NCBI RefSeq assembly: GCF_036324505.1
Contig: NC_086366.1
Location: 7,565,427 to 7,629,426 of the forward strand
Length of the DNA: 64,000 nucleotides
Reading direction: 5' to 3'
From: Eleginops maclovinus
Lineage: Eukaryota > Chordata > Actinopteri > Perciformes > Eleginopidae
A program made the translations under genes and the position numbers. Shown piece after piece: positions 43,699-64,000 of this stretch (positions are counted from its first letter, which is position 1; each line of letters opens with the position of its first letter). Below the pieces are notes generated by a model. That model was not told the origin of the DNA. It did no database searches and saw nothing but the letters and a program-made list of their open reading frames with translations.

Positions 43699-45579
43699 AG
43701 TATGTGAGTGAGTCTCTCCAGCTTCAGCTTTTGACCAAACACGAGCAGGCAAGTTTTACGACTGTTAAATCGAGCTGAGTACACACATTTTTCGCTCACT
43801 GAATAACATTTAACACGCTTTTCTTTTCCAGGTTGAGCTGCTCAGAGGCCGAATAGTCCACCCACGGAATAAACCACACGTGAAAAGGACAGAGGTCAAC
43901 CCTCGAAGAAGGAATTCTCGATGTTTAAACCGTAACATAATGTGTCGATACACATTTTTCACCCGACAGCTAAACGGCTTAACTGGTACTGTGTAATACA
44001 CATTGACTGTAAAAATATTAGCTGTTGTAAGATACGATAATAAGGACTTTCCCCGCCTTCTCTGCAATAACAAGTGTTGTCTCCCCTCAAGCAATCTACA
44101 GGCCTCAAAGGGATCAGCCTTGTTAGGAAACCACAAAGAGGCAATACGCAGACTAAACATGGGAAACTGCCAGTGGTTACACGTTCTTCACGTCTACCAC
44201 CCTAATCGGCAGACGCTCGTCACCTCTGTGTGGTTTTGAGGCCACATTTGTCCGCCCCTCCTTCTCTTCCCTGCATCATTTGCTCCACCCGTTGCTTCAG
44301 TGAGGACTGTGAACTTTCTGCACCAGGTGTTCCTCTCGACCTCTCGCTAATAAATGTCAGCTAACAGCAAACTGCTGCTGCCGCTGCCTTCTCAACACAC
44401 ACATTCTAACTACTGCAATTACCCAAAAGGCAACGGCAGTTCGAGCTGCAAACCCCCTGAGTGGACAATTGGCAAATACATGTGAGATATCACGCCCCGA
44501 CACCTTCTCCCTTTCAGAGGTCTTTTTGCACCTTTTCCTCCCGGGATCCTGCTGTTCTCAGAGGATCATCGGCCATTAGCTCTTTATTTATTTACTCTCT
44601 TTCCTGCAGCAGTGATTACTTTGCATGTTGTGTTTTTTTTTTACCAAATGTTAATTTCCTGTCAAATGCCTGCAGACTCACCTATAATGATAATCCAATT
44701 GCCATAGTTTGTTATCAGTGTAGAGACTAAATCATTTAGTGTGTCAAAAGCCATTACAACACTTTAATTGCCGATAAGCCATAACGTTATCTAATGTCTT
44801 TACGAGGGTTTTTTTTTTTGCCAGCTTGATCTTCTTTATCTAAATGTATTCAAAAAAGAAATAAACTGCACATTCATGGCAGAGTAAATTTACATAATAC
44901 CAATTGAATTATCCTTATAAACACATTTTTTGTATTTTAAGAAGCACATTTCCTTCAATTTATAAAAAAATCATCCAATTGTTCATGTCATTGAGACACC
45001 TATCAAATTCAATCTTATGGCTAAAACTATACAATGAAATAAGAAAGGATGCCATGCTAATCCTGTTAAGCCAAATGAATGCACAACACAGAGGAGGAGG
45101 CAGTGAGTTTGAATGAAATTGATGGTTTTAAAACAATTAGGAGGCAATGGGACGCCTACAGTTACAGTGAATAAATAGGTTCACAAGAAAGGAGACTGAT
45201 CAAATGTATCAGAGTACATCCAAGCGAAGCTAGCAGAGACAGTATTACAGAAAGTGGTAAAGATTGACTGAAGGTGCAGCTAACAGCATGGCCAGAATCT
45301 AATTACCACTTTTGTCAATGAGACAGTGTAATGTACTGTAATAGGATAAGTACACTGTAGGCTGATCCTTGGCAAGAAGGTGCACAGACTTGTTGTTATG
45401 TGTAGGCCTATGCCTTTTTGGTCATTTCGGATATATTACCAAACTGAATACAGCCTGTTGTAATCATGAAAACACATTGGTGTACGTGTTCCTGTCATTT
45501 GACACAACAAAAAAATGTATATTGAAATATTCTTACTTAATAGAGTTGTAGAAATTGGCCAAAATTATTTAGGATGTGT

Positions 45580-46345
45580 TTTCTCTAGGATTGTATATTT
45601 ACTTTACTTGGGTATTTCCATTTCATGCTACTTTGCCTTTAGTTTCACATTCTGAGCATTAAGATCTCACATAAACAAAAACCAGCGTTGTTACAGATTA
45701 AAATCCCCAACATATTATAAAGTAGCTTAATTTATTCAATCATTAATCCCTGAATTATAAAAATAATCCAATTACCAAATATAATGATATAACAAAAATA
45801 GGGTCTTTCTGAAATGAGTGGTTGAATAATACAAAATAAAAAGGTAAAAATAATACTTTTATCATTGCAGTAAAAACAAGTAACATTGTTCTACTTCAAT
45901 GTATTTTAGAAGACGATGTTTGACTTTTTACTCACTGAATTTAACTGACAGCCTTAGTTAAACACTCAGCTTTCTGGATAATACAAAATACAGACGTAAG
46001 AAATTATCATTGACATATAAATATAGGTTAATATATTTAGTAGCATTATACACATTGATTAAAATCAGCACCACCTTTACCAGCTGTGATGAACACATCA
46101 ATGTATTAATTAGCATAACACAGTACCTGGTATTAATTTGAAATAGGCCAATATGCATATGGGTTACTTTTAGCTTTGGTAATGAAGTATATTTCAATGG
46201 CATTATTTTCACATCTTTACTGAAGTAAATGCAGGGCTTCTACTGGTAGAGGGTTGTTTTTTAAGATGTTGTAATTCAAACTTTTAGTAGAGTGTAATCT
46301 GAGTAGCCTACTTGTTCCACCATTGACTGCTTCTGTCACGCACGT
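45580..46345 (-). repeat. TACTT-rich MITE-like repeat
   Basis: Contains CTTTACTTGGGTATTTCCAT near the left side, and CTGAGTAGCC then TTGTTCCACCATTG near the right end, matching the terminal words of the same dispersed repeat. Boundaries are approximate. Confidence 0.4.
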
Positions 46346-46429
46346 TGTTAAGCTCGTCTTTCCCAGTTTAACAGTCTGACTCCAGCAGATTTTCAAGACT
46401 CCCAGATCATAAAAAGTCTGACCAACTGT

Positions 46430-47290
46430 GACTGACGTGACCCTGCCCTGTGTGCATTACCACAGTGCACCGCTGCCCTTCGGAAGTTAAACAGGAGGCG
46501 GGTCGGCATACACTCACTGCATGGGCACCTCCGCAGATCAAATTTCTTGCAGCTGTACGTGGCAATCCCCGGAGGAATCCACAGCAGCCTTTCTGGACAA
46601 AACACCTCAAAACAAGTAGCACATGTGTGTCTAGAAGTACTTATACTTTAACAACTTTAACGTCTACCCCGCCCCTTTTCGCTGTCAATCACAGCTCCAC
46701 CGGTCACCTCCGCGCGCATCGTCCGCAAGAGTTTGCACACCGCGTAAAGCTTCTTTCACGTGTGCGGGGAAATTGCAGTAAACGGTAAACTGGTCAGTCC
46801 AGACCTACGGGACACGGTGCAGGGGCGGTTTCTTAAAACCAAGAGGCAACGTGAAACCTGATCTGACCTCGGTTCTGTGTCCGAAACTATCGGTAACACT
46901 GCTGATAGAAGAGTTTACAAAACCACTTTCTGACAAACCTGGAAATACACTTTTCAAACATATATAAAAAGCTGCTTTTTCATTACTTCTGTGTTCCGAG
47001 AAAGTTACGTGGACCTACTTCGGTGCCTTTCATCCAGACAAGTCCGCTCGGTCGTTTTTTCACTTCACCGCTCCCATTTTCCAGACCCCCGCAGGGCTCC
47101 TGTCCCGCCGGTAGCAGTCTGCCCGCTGCTCGACATGAGCTCTGCAGTTCCCTCTGTGTGTCTGCCCCGCCACAATACACTGCCAGGAGCTGGAAAACAC
47201 TGAGACACACTCGTCTGTTCCCATCCCATAAAGTCCTGCCTCGCTTCGGGCTCGTTTTACCACCATCAAGCCCCCCAGCGTCCAAATTAT
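46430..47290. promoter_or_regulatory. CpG-rich block, candidate promoter
   Basis: Far richer in G, C and CpG than its surroundings, with clusters at 46660-46770 (CACCTCCGCGCGCATCGTCC and similar) and 47030-47290. It looks like a CpG-island-type promoter, perhaps for the 5' non-coding exon of tsku. Chance frames cross it but none matches a known family. Confidence 0.4.
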
Positions 47291-47604
47291 GAGCACTTCC
47301 TGTCGATACTTTCCAAAATAAAAGGCTTCAAATGAAACTTGTTTGTTGACTGTTTTTTCGCTGAACTGATACCTTGGTTCTAATCAATCACATTTGTACT
47401 GTTTCCTCGGCTACCGTTGCCAGGGTGCTTGTAATGTCAGGCCAGGCAACAACGCTGTTATGTAGGCTGTAATACATTAATATTACTATGAATTATGTAT
47501 ACATTTTTAATATTTAATATGATATTCATCAGTTCCCTTGAGATTCATTAATCCTTGATTTATCATTGCAAACAATTATTAGTAATATGATATGGTCATA
47601 CCAA

Positions 47605-48030
47605 TAAGTGGTGTAATCAAGTAGACTGTACTTTTTGTAAAAAATGTATGATAAGATAAGATGTACCTTCATTAATTATTAGTCCCCGATGTACTTGTAT
47701 TATTATTATTTTTCGCATGATGCTACTTGATACTTTAACTGCACTACTTATTTTGTAGGGATATGTTTGACTTTTTACTCCACTGCATTTTCTAACATAT
47801 TCAGTTACAAGTTACTTTACAGATTTAGTTTAATACAAAACATAAATCGACACATGCATTATCATATCGTATTATAGGTTAAGCTACCCAGTAGTAAATA
47901 AAGTAGTTCAAATAAACCAAGGTGCAACATTGAAGTGATGAGCTCATTAATGCACAAACAATATTAATAAAATAGTTTAAAAGTATAGTGCTTAAAAGGA
48001 TGAGACTTCATAATGAGTACTTTTTTGACT
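47605..48030. repeat. TACTT-rich MITE-like repeat
   Basis: Contains AGTGGTGTAATCAAGTAGAC, GACTTTTTACTCCACTGCAT and AATGAGTACTTTTTTGAC, words shared with the other copies of this dispersed repeat. Ends approximate. Confidence 0.4.
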
Positions 48031-48050
48031 ATTTTTTAAACAATTTGTAT

Positions 48051-48052
<2 letters not shown>

Positions 48053-48144
<92 letters not shown>
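48053..48144. repeat. (AC)n microsatellite
   Basis: 92 bases of uninterrupted AC. Confidence 0.95.
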
Positions 48145-48146
<2 letters not shown>

Positions 48147-49149
48147 ACATTTAAAGAATATGCATTGATTCACTCACAAATACTTTCTCAAGGCAGAACA
48201 AAGAAGTTTAGATCTAGAGCTCCTTAACCAACGCTACGCTTTTACTTTGAAGGCCAACACATCACACTTCCGGTTGAAGGACTATATTTCTGACGCTGCT
48301 TCGCTGTGCTCCCTCTAGTGGAGACATGACAAGCAAACCACATGAAAAGGAAATCTGACATTCAGCATTGCATAACAAAGCAGCAGTTTGTTTCGTTTGC
48401 CACCACACACATTTTGATGACACCGATTAAAAAGATAATTCGAAAGGAAACGCAGGCTGTTCCTGTTGCTACACTCTGAAAGGTTCTTTAACAAAAATGA
48501 GACTTTAATATGGTGGAAACCTTTGTTAAGACATGTCCTTCAGGTTTATGTAAAGTCATTTGATTGTATAGTTCTTATAGATTTGTCATTATGATGTGTT
48601 ATGAGGATAACATAGTTTGTAACTAGTTTGAAATTCGAAAATGGTTTCCAAACACTATTCTAGATTCCACACAGGAGAGCCAATCAGCAACACAATATAT
48701 GCATTTATTGTCACATGCCAACACTAATCTGTGGAGACATTAGGCAACTTCCTGTTACATGAGATAATCGAATAAGTTCTCTAGAAGGGCCAGAAATACA
48801 GAGGTCAAGTGATGAGTTATGGTGAACATCTGTTGCTGCTCACACAGCACGAAGGGGCCTCCGCTCTTAATTTGAACCCTCATATTGCTTTCCTCGTGAG
48901 AGCATGAAAGCATCATAGCACACACCCATTGTAGGCTTTATGCAAACAAAAGCACTCATCTTTGCAATCTCAAGGGTACATGCACTGTTCTTGTAAAAAG
49001 TGTGAACAAACATTTAATATAGAAGTATACAAAGCATGATAATTGTGTTCCCTAAAAAATGCACGTCATGCACTGAGCTGTGATAGAAAGAGGAACCTAT
49101 TTTAAAAATGTAATTTGATGTTTCACGCGTACCAACTTGTATTCACATG

Positions 49150-49153
<4 letters not shown>

Positions 49154-49232
<79 letters not shown>
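49154..49232. repeat. (AC)n microsatellite
   Basis: About 79 bases of AC; it produces spurious Cys-Val frames. Confidence 0.95.
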
Positions 49233-49234
<2 letters not shown>

Positions 49235-51628
49235 TACACACTATTGCGTGAGTGTCTTGGATTCTTCAAGGCTGTAAAGATAAGATAGGGGCACAGGCAG
49301 AGAGATTGCAGAACAGAGCATGGGTCTGGAAAAAGAAACAACAAGACCTTTGAAAGAAACCTGGGGAACCTGGTATAGGATGAGAAAAACATGACCAAAG
49401 TGAACATATAATATCATAAAGTATAGTGCAACACATTAGTGGCTATTACTGACATTTAATTCTTCAAGAATTTAGCTTGACGTTTTTTCTCTAGGTTATT
49501 TCCATTTAGCCAGTCATTCCCAGCACACTGAACCCATCACGTTTAACAATTAAAGCTAAAGTGAAAGTAGCTGTCAATCCTGAACCTATAAGTCCTATAA
49601 AGTAAAGTCTTTGCTCTGAAGGGGAAATAATAGTAATGAAATAGCTCTCACAGTGGAAGTTTTGCAGCTATTGTGTATGTCAAATTGTCCATATGATGTT
49701 TGCGGCATAAGGAAGTTATAAGAACTGTACCTAAACTTCACAGAACATACCAACTCTTTTAACTGATGTGTCCCTCAAAACAGTGTGTTCTTGAAAATAT
49801 ATCTATTTAATCCGGGTTGGAAGCAGAAGTTATTCTTTTCAGCATCCAAAGAGCTTCATCAAAATATTAGCTAAACACACACAGTAAATATGTGTTTCCT
49901 TTCCCAAGTGGATAGTATATTATCTTCCACTAGATGGCACCAGTGCTACAGAGAGCCTGTAATGAACTCACTGGTATCCCAGAGTTGTTTCATGAGCTTT
50001 CACTCAGAAACACACTCACATTTAAATGCACTGAGAACATTTATTTACAGTAACAGAATATAGAAAGTTTGGCCAACACTACAGGTCAGCGCTATTGCCG
50101 TATATCAATATTTAATACCGTTGAATGACATATTTAATTTGAATTCATGATCTTCACAGGCGTTGTGATCAGGCACGTGCAGAGGTTGTCAGAGGGGCAG
50201 GGGCCCAAATTAATAAAAGAGCGATTTGTGTTGTGCTTTTAAATAAATATATGCCTGAAATAACCACTTTTGTGACAGTTTGAAGGGACATAAAATATAT
50301 ATATTTAAAACAAACCCATGACATTAAATGAATGATACACGCAACAAAGATGAAGTATATTTCAGTCAATTATTCTCACATCATACAGCCCAACTCTGAC
50401 CTAGCCCTCTGACTGATAGAAGTTCAGTCCTGCCGACAAAGATGTTCTTCCTCTCTCGACTCCGTACTTTTCTTACTGTACCACCTTCTCCATAAAAGCA
50501 TCATGCACAAAGGTTCAGTGATGACGGGCAATAAGAAGCTGCTGATATTGTACGGCAACAAATGAATGTAAAATAATTCACATCTCATATAAAGAGGCAC
50601 ACAATTATTAAAAGCAACTCTGGTTTTCTGTTTTCTTTTGATTTACAGTTTGTAAGATACTGAATTATAAAAACCAGTGCATTCAGAAGGTGACTTCTCT
50701 AACAGGAGAGCTAAAGGGCACGTGTTCAAGCCACCTTTGAGTTCTATCTTAAGCCTGGTTGTGAATTTTGATGGATCTTCAGAAATTAGATGTGAACGGT
50801 GCTCAAGATTTACCTGATTTTAGATCTGGTCGTTCATGAATCATGTTGATTATGTAGCCATTAAAGTGACATCTGTCGCTATCCCCATAATTAAGGTAGT
50901 CGTTTTATTTTATATTCTTTATATTGCTTTTGTTTAAAAATGAATATGCAGAGTGAGTGTCTCGAAATTATTTTGTTCCCAAAAGTCTTTATCTACATCG
51001 CCCATGTTTTTTTTTATATATTCCACCCATGTCCTCATATATCCTGTTTTAAGATTCATATCATATCATCTTTTTTTCCACACTGCACTTAAATTTCCCT
51101 TACCGTTCCATACTGTGTAATGACAGAGAGATCTATATCTACGTTGATTGGATGCTTACACATTTGAGGTTTGTTTCATATGCTTCCTTATTTAACTTTT
51201 TGAAATTGTATTAATTTAGTTTCATAATATTATTTGTATTATTATATTTTTGCATTTGCTTGTGGACACTTGTGTTTCATTTCACATTTTCGGACGAAGC
51301 ACAGAGCAGCATCAGATGTTTAGCGCTGAGTCATCGTTCATCTACTCTATTCCTGGAAGCAGGACAGCGATGTCAAGGTGTTATGTTTAAGAAGATCATC
51401 AGCTTACGTGGAATATGGGTCAACAGAGGTGAAATCTCTTTTGAGTATCATGTTACACATTGATGTTATATTTCTGAATCATGTCTATAATCTTTATTAC
51501 TGGCTCATTGTGTTGAGTAGCGAGGAATCACGTCTAAAGGTTATGTTCTTCACACACACACAGAATGACATAGACAAGCAGATGGGGGGAAGGGGACTGA
51601 ACTGTTGGATGGGCCACTCTCTCTCTGT

Positions 51629-51672
51629 AACACACACACACAACACCACACACACTACACACACACACACGC

Positions 51673-51743
<71 letters not shown>
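51629..51743. repeat. interrupted (AC)n microsatellite
   Basis: About 115 bases of AC with CAACACC and GCACACGC interruptions in the first third. Confidence 0.95.
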
Positions 51744-51748
<5 letters not shown>

Positions 51749-53756
51749 ACCAGACGCAGCTGAAGTCAGATGTTGATTGTAGCATTATCATTGTGGTTTT
51801 TAAAAGCTTTTTTGTTTCTACCTGAATTCAAATGTAATGGGTTTGTCTTTGAGTATTTAATCAGCCAATATGCATGTAACATTACTGGTTTCAGATTCAG
51901 GATACTTTACTGTCCATTAAATGAAGACATAATCTGTTTGGCACTGGAAAATACACTCCCCATACACAGTAAAACATACAATTCACACACCCACAAACAC
52001 ACACACACACACACAAAGGGAAAAGGGCTAAATGTATTGGCAGGAGGGTATAAATGGGTCACTATGTGTCACTATAAACTAAATCGCATTTGAGAGTGAG
52101 AGAGAGCGTGAGATGTGGGCCACAAAGCTTTCTGTAATCTGGAAGACGGACTGCTTTTGAACACTTGTGAATTGATTTTGTATAAAGTTGACACTAACGA
52201 CAATGAATACCTTATGTATTCAATATATTTAGACTAATCGCTCTTTTGTTAAATGTTATCCTAGTAAACTACTCTTAAATTAAATATATTTAAACATATT
52301 TTTTACTTTACATTAAACATCAATAGGGTAGAGCTGTAGACTATAGGAAATAGTGATTTACAGTATCATACATTATAATGGAATAACACAATTCAATATC
52401 TAACGTATAATCACTGACATTAGCTTGATCCAGGCTTTGGTTCTGGTAAATAATTCATCCAGTCCATATTTTGTCTTTTACACTGTCACCCACTGTTGAT
52501 GTTGTGGCAACCATGTGTTTGGAGTCATTTGTCAGGCAAGGTTAGTTTACCTGGTGGCGTCTTTTGAAAAAGAGCTGAAAAGACTGACGCAGGCAAAACC
52601 GGCAGCAGACCTCAGGGGACCTGCAGGGAGAGTCCTTCGTTATCTTTAATTACTACCACTCCTAATTCACTTAATCTGTGGAACCTGCAGTACAGCGGGT
52701 ATATTAGACCAATTAAAACACGGTTCAGGTGTCCTCATGCAGTATGGCTGAGGTGTCTCCATGGCAAGAAAGATGTCCCCACTCGACACATCAGGAAATA
52801 TTTGTTTACCAAAAACAGCATATGGAGGTTGAGCCTATGGGACCAAGTTCATATTTTTACGATATACACTTTGATTATTTATCATCAAAATATCATTATC
52901 AATAAATATTTGTGACTTTACTTCCAGAGGAGTATGGTCACTGATGGGGAGAGGCCTAGATGTGGCTCCAGCCTGTATGATAACACGGCTTTTAGAGTAG
53001 ACTAAGGCCTGTTGTCAATCCTCTTACATTGTGCCTCACTGAAAATGGATTAGAGGCTAACACCTACGTTTTAGCCCCGAGTAACTTTGAAGGGATTTGA
53101 TTGAACAGGCTTGTAGCTGACACTGGCTTTATATGTTGACAATCAATCCAATATTTCCCAATTTTAAATATATTTTTTCTTTGGGAAGTTCGCTTTAATT
53201 TGACTGGATTTTCTTTTCAATTTTGAAAAACAACATTTATTTTTGTAATGGTAGGGAACCCCCAGAGGCTGGATGGAATTTTATCTGTCTTTCTTCAGAC
53301 ATGCTTCCTGTGAACCGAAGTGTTTGTGGAAACGCTCAGGAGCCTTCAGAGGCGCTGACTGCGGGACATAAGTAGCTCTCCAGGGTGCTGAAGTTGTCTC
53401 CAAACGAGACAGACGCACTGCCGCAGCCTTCTGCCTGCAGCCTGTCACTTTCAGCTGATAATCCAAACACAATGAATTGGCTGTGTCTTCAGCGGAGCAA
53501 CACCGTGGATGCTTGGGGACAATAGCTAAAGTTTTGGGATGGTTAAATAACGGAATATTTTGAATCAGAAAAACAGATCCTCCGGAACACCTGTATGACT
53601 GCCTCATTGGACCTGAAGCTGGCATGATGGCGCCAAATAAGTGGTAGGTGGCCCATTTGTTTAAAATCTGCCATTCATGACTTGTAATAGTCATTTGTTT
53701 AAGAATTAGAAATACTTTTATCTTTGCCTGTTTTGCAGGTTAATTCAATAGTGAAC

Positions 53757-62303
<8,547 letters not shown>

Positions 62304-62653
62304 CTCTCTTAGTCCAAACACAGGAGGTTAGAGACCTGCATGGCAGCTGGTGTTGTGTTGTGGAAATGTGACTGTGTCAGTTTGATGTGACCACATACGA
62401 CCCCTGAGTGTGACCTCTCTCATTTATTCTGTGGTGTATTAGTCTCATTAATCTTTTGATCTTATCACCTTCTTCATCTTCTTAAGCAGATTTGGGAAAG
62501 CCTTCTTTGTTTGTTTCACTCGCTTTTATTGTGACTAGGTGGCTCTTTCTAATAATGAACTCATTTGCTTGACTGTGTTTCTGTGGCATGCTTTTAAGTG
62601 TCTCTGAAAAAAAACCCAAAATTGGTCTTAACTCCACCGTCTACATCTACTAG

Positions 62654-62735
62654 GGACAACTGGCAGGAAATGGTGACTGAGGAGATCAAGACTCATTTTC
62701 GCGAGGCCAACAGGCAGGTGGATAAAAAGCTCTGA
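62654..62735 (+). CDS. alternative last coding exon of the guanylate cyclase
   Basis: After a branch-like TCTTAAC and a pyrimidine-rich tract ending CTACTAG at 62653, an 82-nt exon reads in the phase left by exon 17. It gives G, then DNWQEMVTEEIKTH, then FREANRQVDKKL and a stop at 62733-62735. It could replace exon 18 (62231-62303, which gives DDNHGLKPEDIAAYKRKK...). The predicted tail is Glu/Lys rich and helical. AATAAA follows 57 bases later. Inferred from phase, splice signal and codon character; no transcript evidence is available here. Confidence 0.6.
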
Positions 62736-62791
62736 AAGACAGGAAGAGAAGGAAACCAGAGGAAGGACAGACAGAAGGACACATCCTGAGA

Positions 62792-62797
62792 AATAAA
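62792..62797 (+). terminator. polyadenylation signal of guanylate cyclase gene
   Basis: AATAAA about 490 bases after the stop of exon 18 and 57 bases after the stop of the alternative last exon. It could serve both forms. Confidence 0.45.
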
Positions 62798-64000
62798 GAG
62801 CTGGGGGTTGAGGATGCAGCGCACCACCCAGTCTCTCACTGTGGCTTAGTGCAGACTTGTTTAAGAGGATTGTCCCTGGACTGGCTAATCTGCCTGCAAC
62901 CAGCACAGCAGAACATAACGGTGCTAATGTAATGAGAGTCGTCCTTCGCATTACCTGCCTACGTACCTGCTGCCAGCAGTGCGGGGAAGGTGAACTGCTC
63001 CTTAATGAAGGATGCACTTATTCACTCCTCTTATTCACTCCTCCCTGCACTCACCGGCCACTGAGTGGTCACCTATTTCACCCATCTGAAGATTGAATGC
63101 CCCAAACGCCTGTTTCAAAATGAAATGTTATTTCTTTCAGGGGGTAATATCTCTTTTTAGTTTGCCACGAAAGCTCATAATAGAGTCATGGAGCTAAGGA
63201 TGTTACTGTGTTGTGGCCAGGTATATGATATTAGACGTTTGAGACAAAGACTGCTATTATATGATCATCAAAAGAGAGAATATTTACCACTCATGTTTCT
63301 ACTTTGATCGAGAAAAATGACAAGGAATATTAAGAATTAAAGACAATTCCTAAAAACTGTAAAACTCTAAAATAGAGCTGTAACCTTATTTTTACACAAA
63401 TGAAAGTGTGACTCTGTAATGAAAATGCAACAAAACTATTAGTTTTCTTTTCATATAGATTTATATGAAATGCAGTTTTGAGGTCCTTTAGATATGTATC
63501 GCCATTCTGTCACACGTGGTCCATCCTAACTCTCTCTGAACCAATGACATACTGCTGTGCTTAATCTAAATCTTTTTCTTTTAAATGAGGAAATAGGAGT
63601 CTGGGTTTGTATTTTACAGAGATATGTTCATTGGAGTTCATGAATATATTGAACAAGCACAACACAGGGTTATATGTGTTTCTCTTCATATGTATATTTG
63701 TAAATCCATGCATTTCCAAAGGTTGCACGTTGCAGAGTAAATGAACAACAGAACATATTTTAAATACATTTAGCACATAAACATAGCAAAAACATCCATG
63801 GCGACAAAAAATAAAAATAGGCATACTCACCTGTTGCCTTTTTACAGTGCATAGACGGATTGATTGTTGAGTTACTGCAAGCACCGAAGTGTCCGTACAC
63901 CTGACAGCTGTATATGTATCAATACAGGTAAAAACACAGCATAGGAAAGTATGTTGAAAGTAAAATCAATGGCTATTTATAGAGCAAACCAAATGACTAC
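62798..64000. other. gene-less 3' flank
   Basis: AT-rich sequence after the cyclase gene. No exon, RNA gene or transposon end was recognised up to the window edge. Confidence 0.4.

Larger units (their letters stand above)
41898..46429. other. gene-less spacer upstream of tsku
   Basis: Holds a (TG)n run at 43664-43696 and part of a TACTT-type repeat (about 45580-46345). A 5' non-coding tsku exon is expected somewhere upstream of 41904, but I could not place it. Confidence 0.35.
47291..53756. other. gene-less spacer with AC repeats, upstream of guanylate cyclase
   Basis: Contains three long (AC)n arrays and a TACTT-type repeat. No convincing coding exon. A good splice acceptor (TTTGCCTGTTTTGCAG) at 53739 shows that an upstream 5' non-coding exon of the cyclase lies in this region or before it. 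Confidence 0.4.

Noticed and set aside
46450..47296. Several overlapping frames in the CpG-rich block
   Set aside because: Open frames are expected by chance in CpG-rich DNA, and none resembles a protein family.
49123..49407. Cys-Val repeat protein frame
   Set aside because: Made entirely by translating an AC microsatellite; the same applies to frames over 51378-51791.
53281..53694. 137-residue minus-strand frame upstream of the cyclase
   Set aside because: No family motifs, no splice context, and composition like random translation.

Overview
The window is vertebrate nuclear DNA, almost certainly from a ray-finned (percomorph-like) teleost. It shows short exons with GT-AG introns, many dinucleotide repeats, fish-type hAT, Tc1 and Harbinger elements, a tRNA-derived SINE, and fish-like protein sequences. 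All gene models below were assembled by eye from splice sites, reading phase and protein-family motifs.

Left part (about 2.1-30.4 kb): a cluster of four secreted matrix metalloproteinase (MMP) genes. Three lie in a row on the minus strand: an MMP with a long proline-rich hinge (2103-8104), then two tandem MMP20 (enamelysin)-like paralogues (9523-14268 and 14808-19858). A fourth, an mmp13 collagenase-3 gene, lies on the plus strand (27427-30358). It is head to head with the nearer mmp20-like gene across a repeat-rich 7.6 kb gap. Each encodes signal peptide, cysteine-switch propeptide, HExxHxxGxxH catalytic domain, hinge and four-bladed hemopexin domain. The first mmp20-like copy carries an apparent frameshift in its catalytic domain.

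Middle part (30.4-53.7 kb): mostly non-coding. It holds two deletion-derivative Tc1 copies, the tsku (tsukushi) gene on the minus strand (40412-41897), a CpG-rich block at about 46.4-47.3 kb that may be a promoter, and long AC repeats.

Right part (53.7-62.8 kb): an 18-exon receptor guanylate cyclase of the sensory/retinal type on the plus strand. It is complete in all domains except for a one-base deletion in exon 2. It appears to have two competing last exons, each in the correct phase. Its position beside tsku matches the mammalian Gucy2 (GC-D)-Tsku neighbourhood, which suggests GC-D orthology.

The MMPs are secreted enzymes for matrix turnover (mmp13) and probably tooth or scale mineral matrix (mmp20-like). 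Tsku is a secreted leucine-rich signalling modulator. The cyclase makes cGMP at the membrane of sensory cells. No operon-like or novel defence system is visible; the unusual points are gene-structure anomalies and transposon derivatives.
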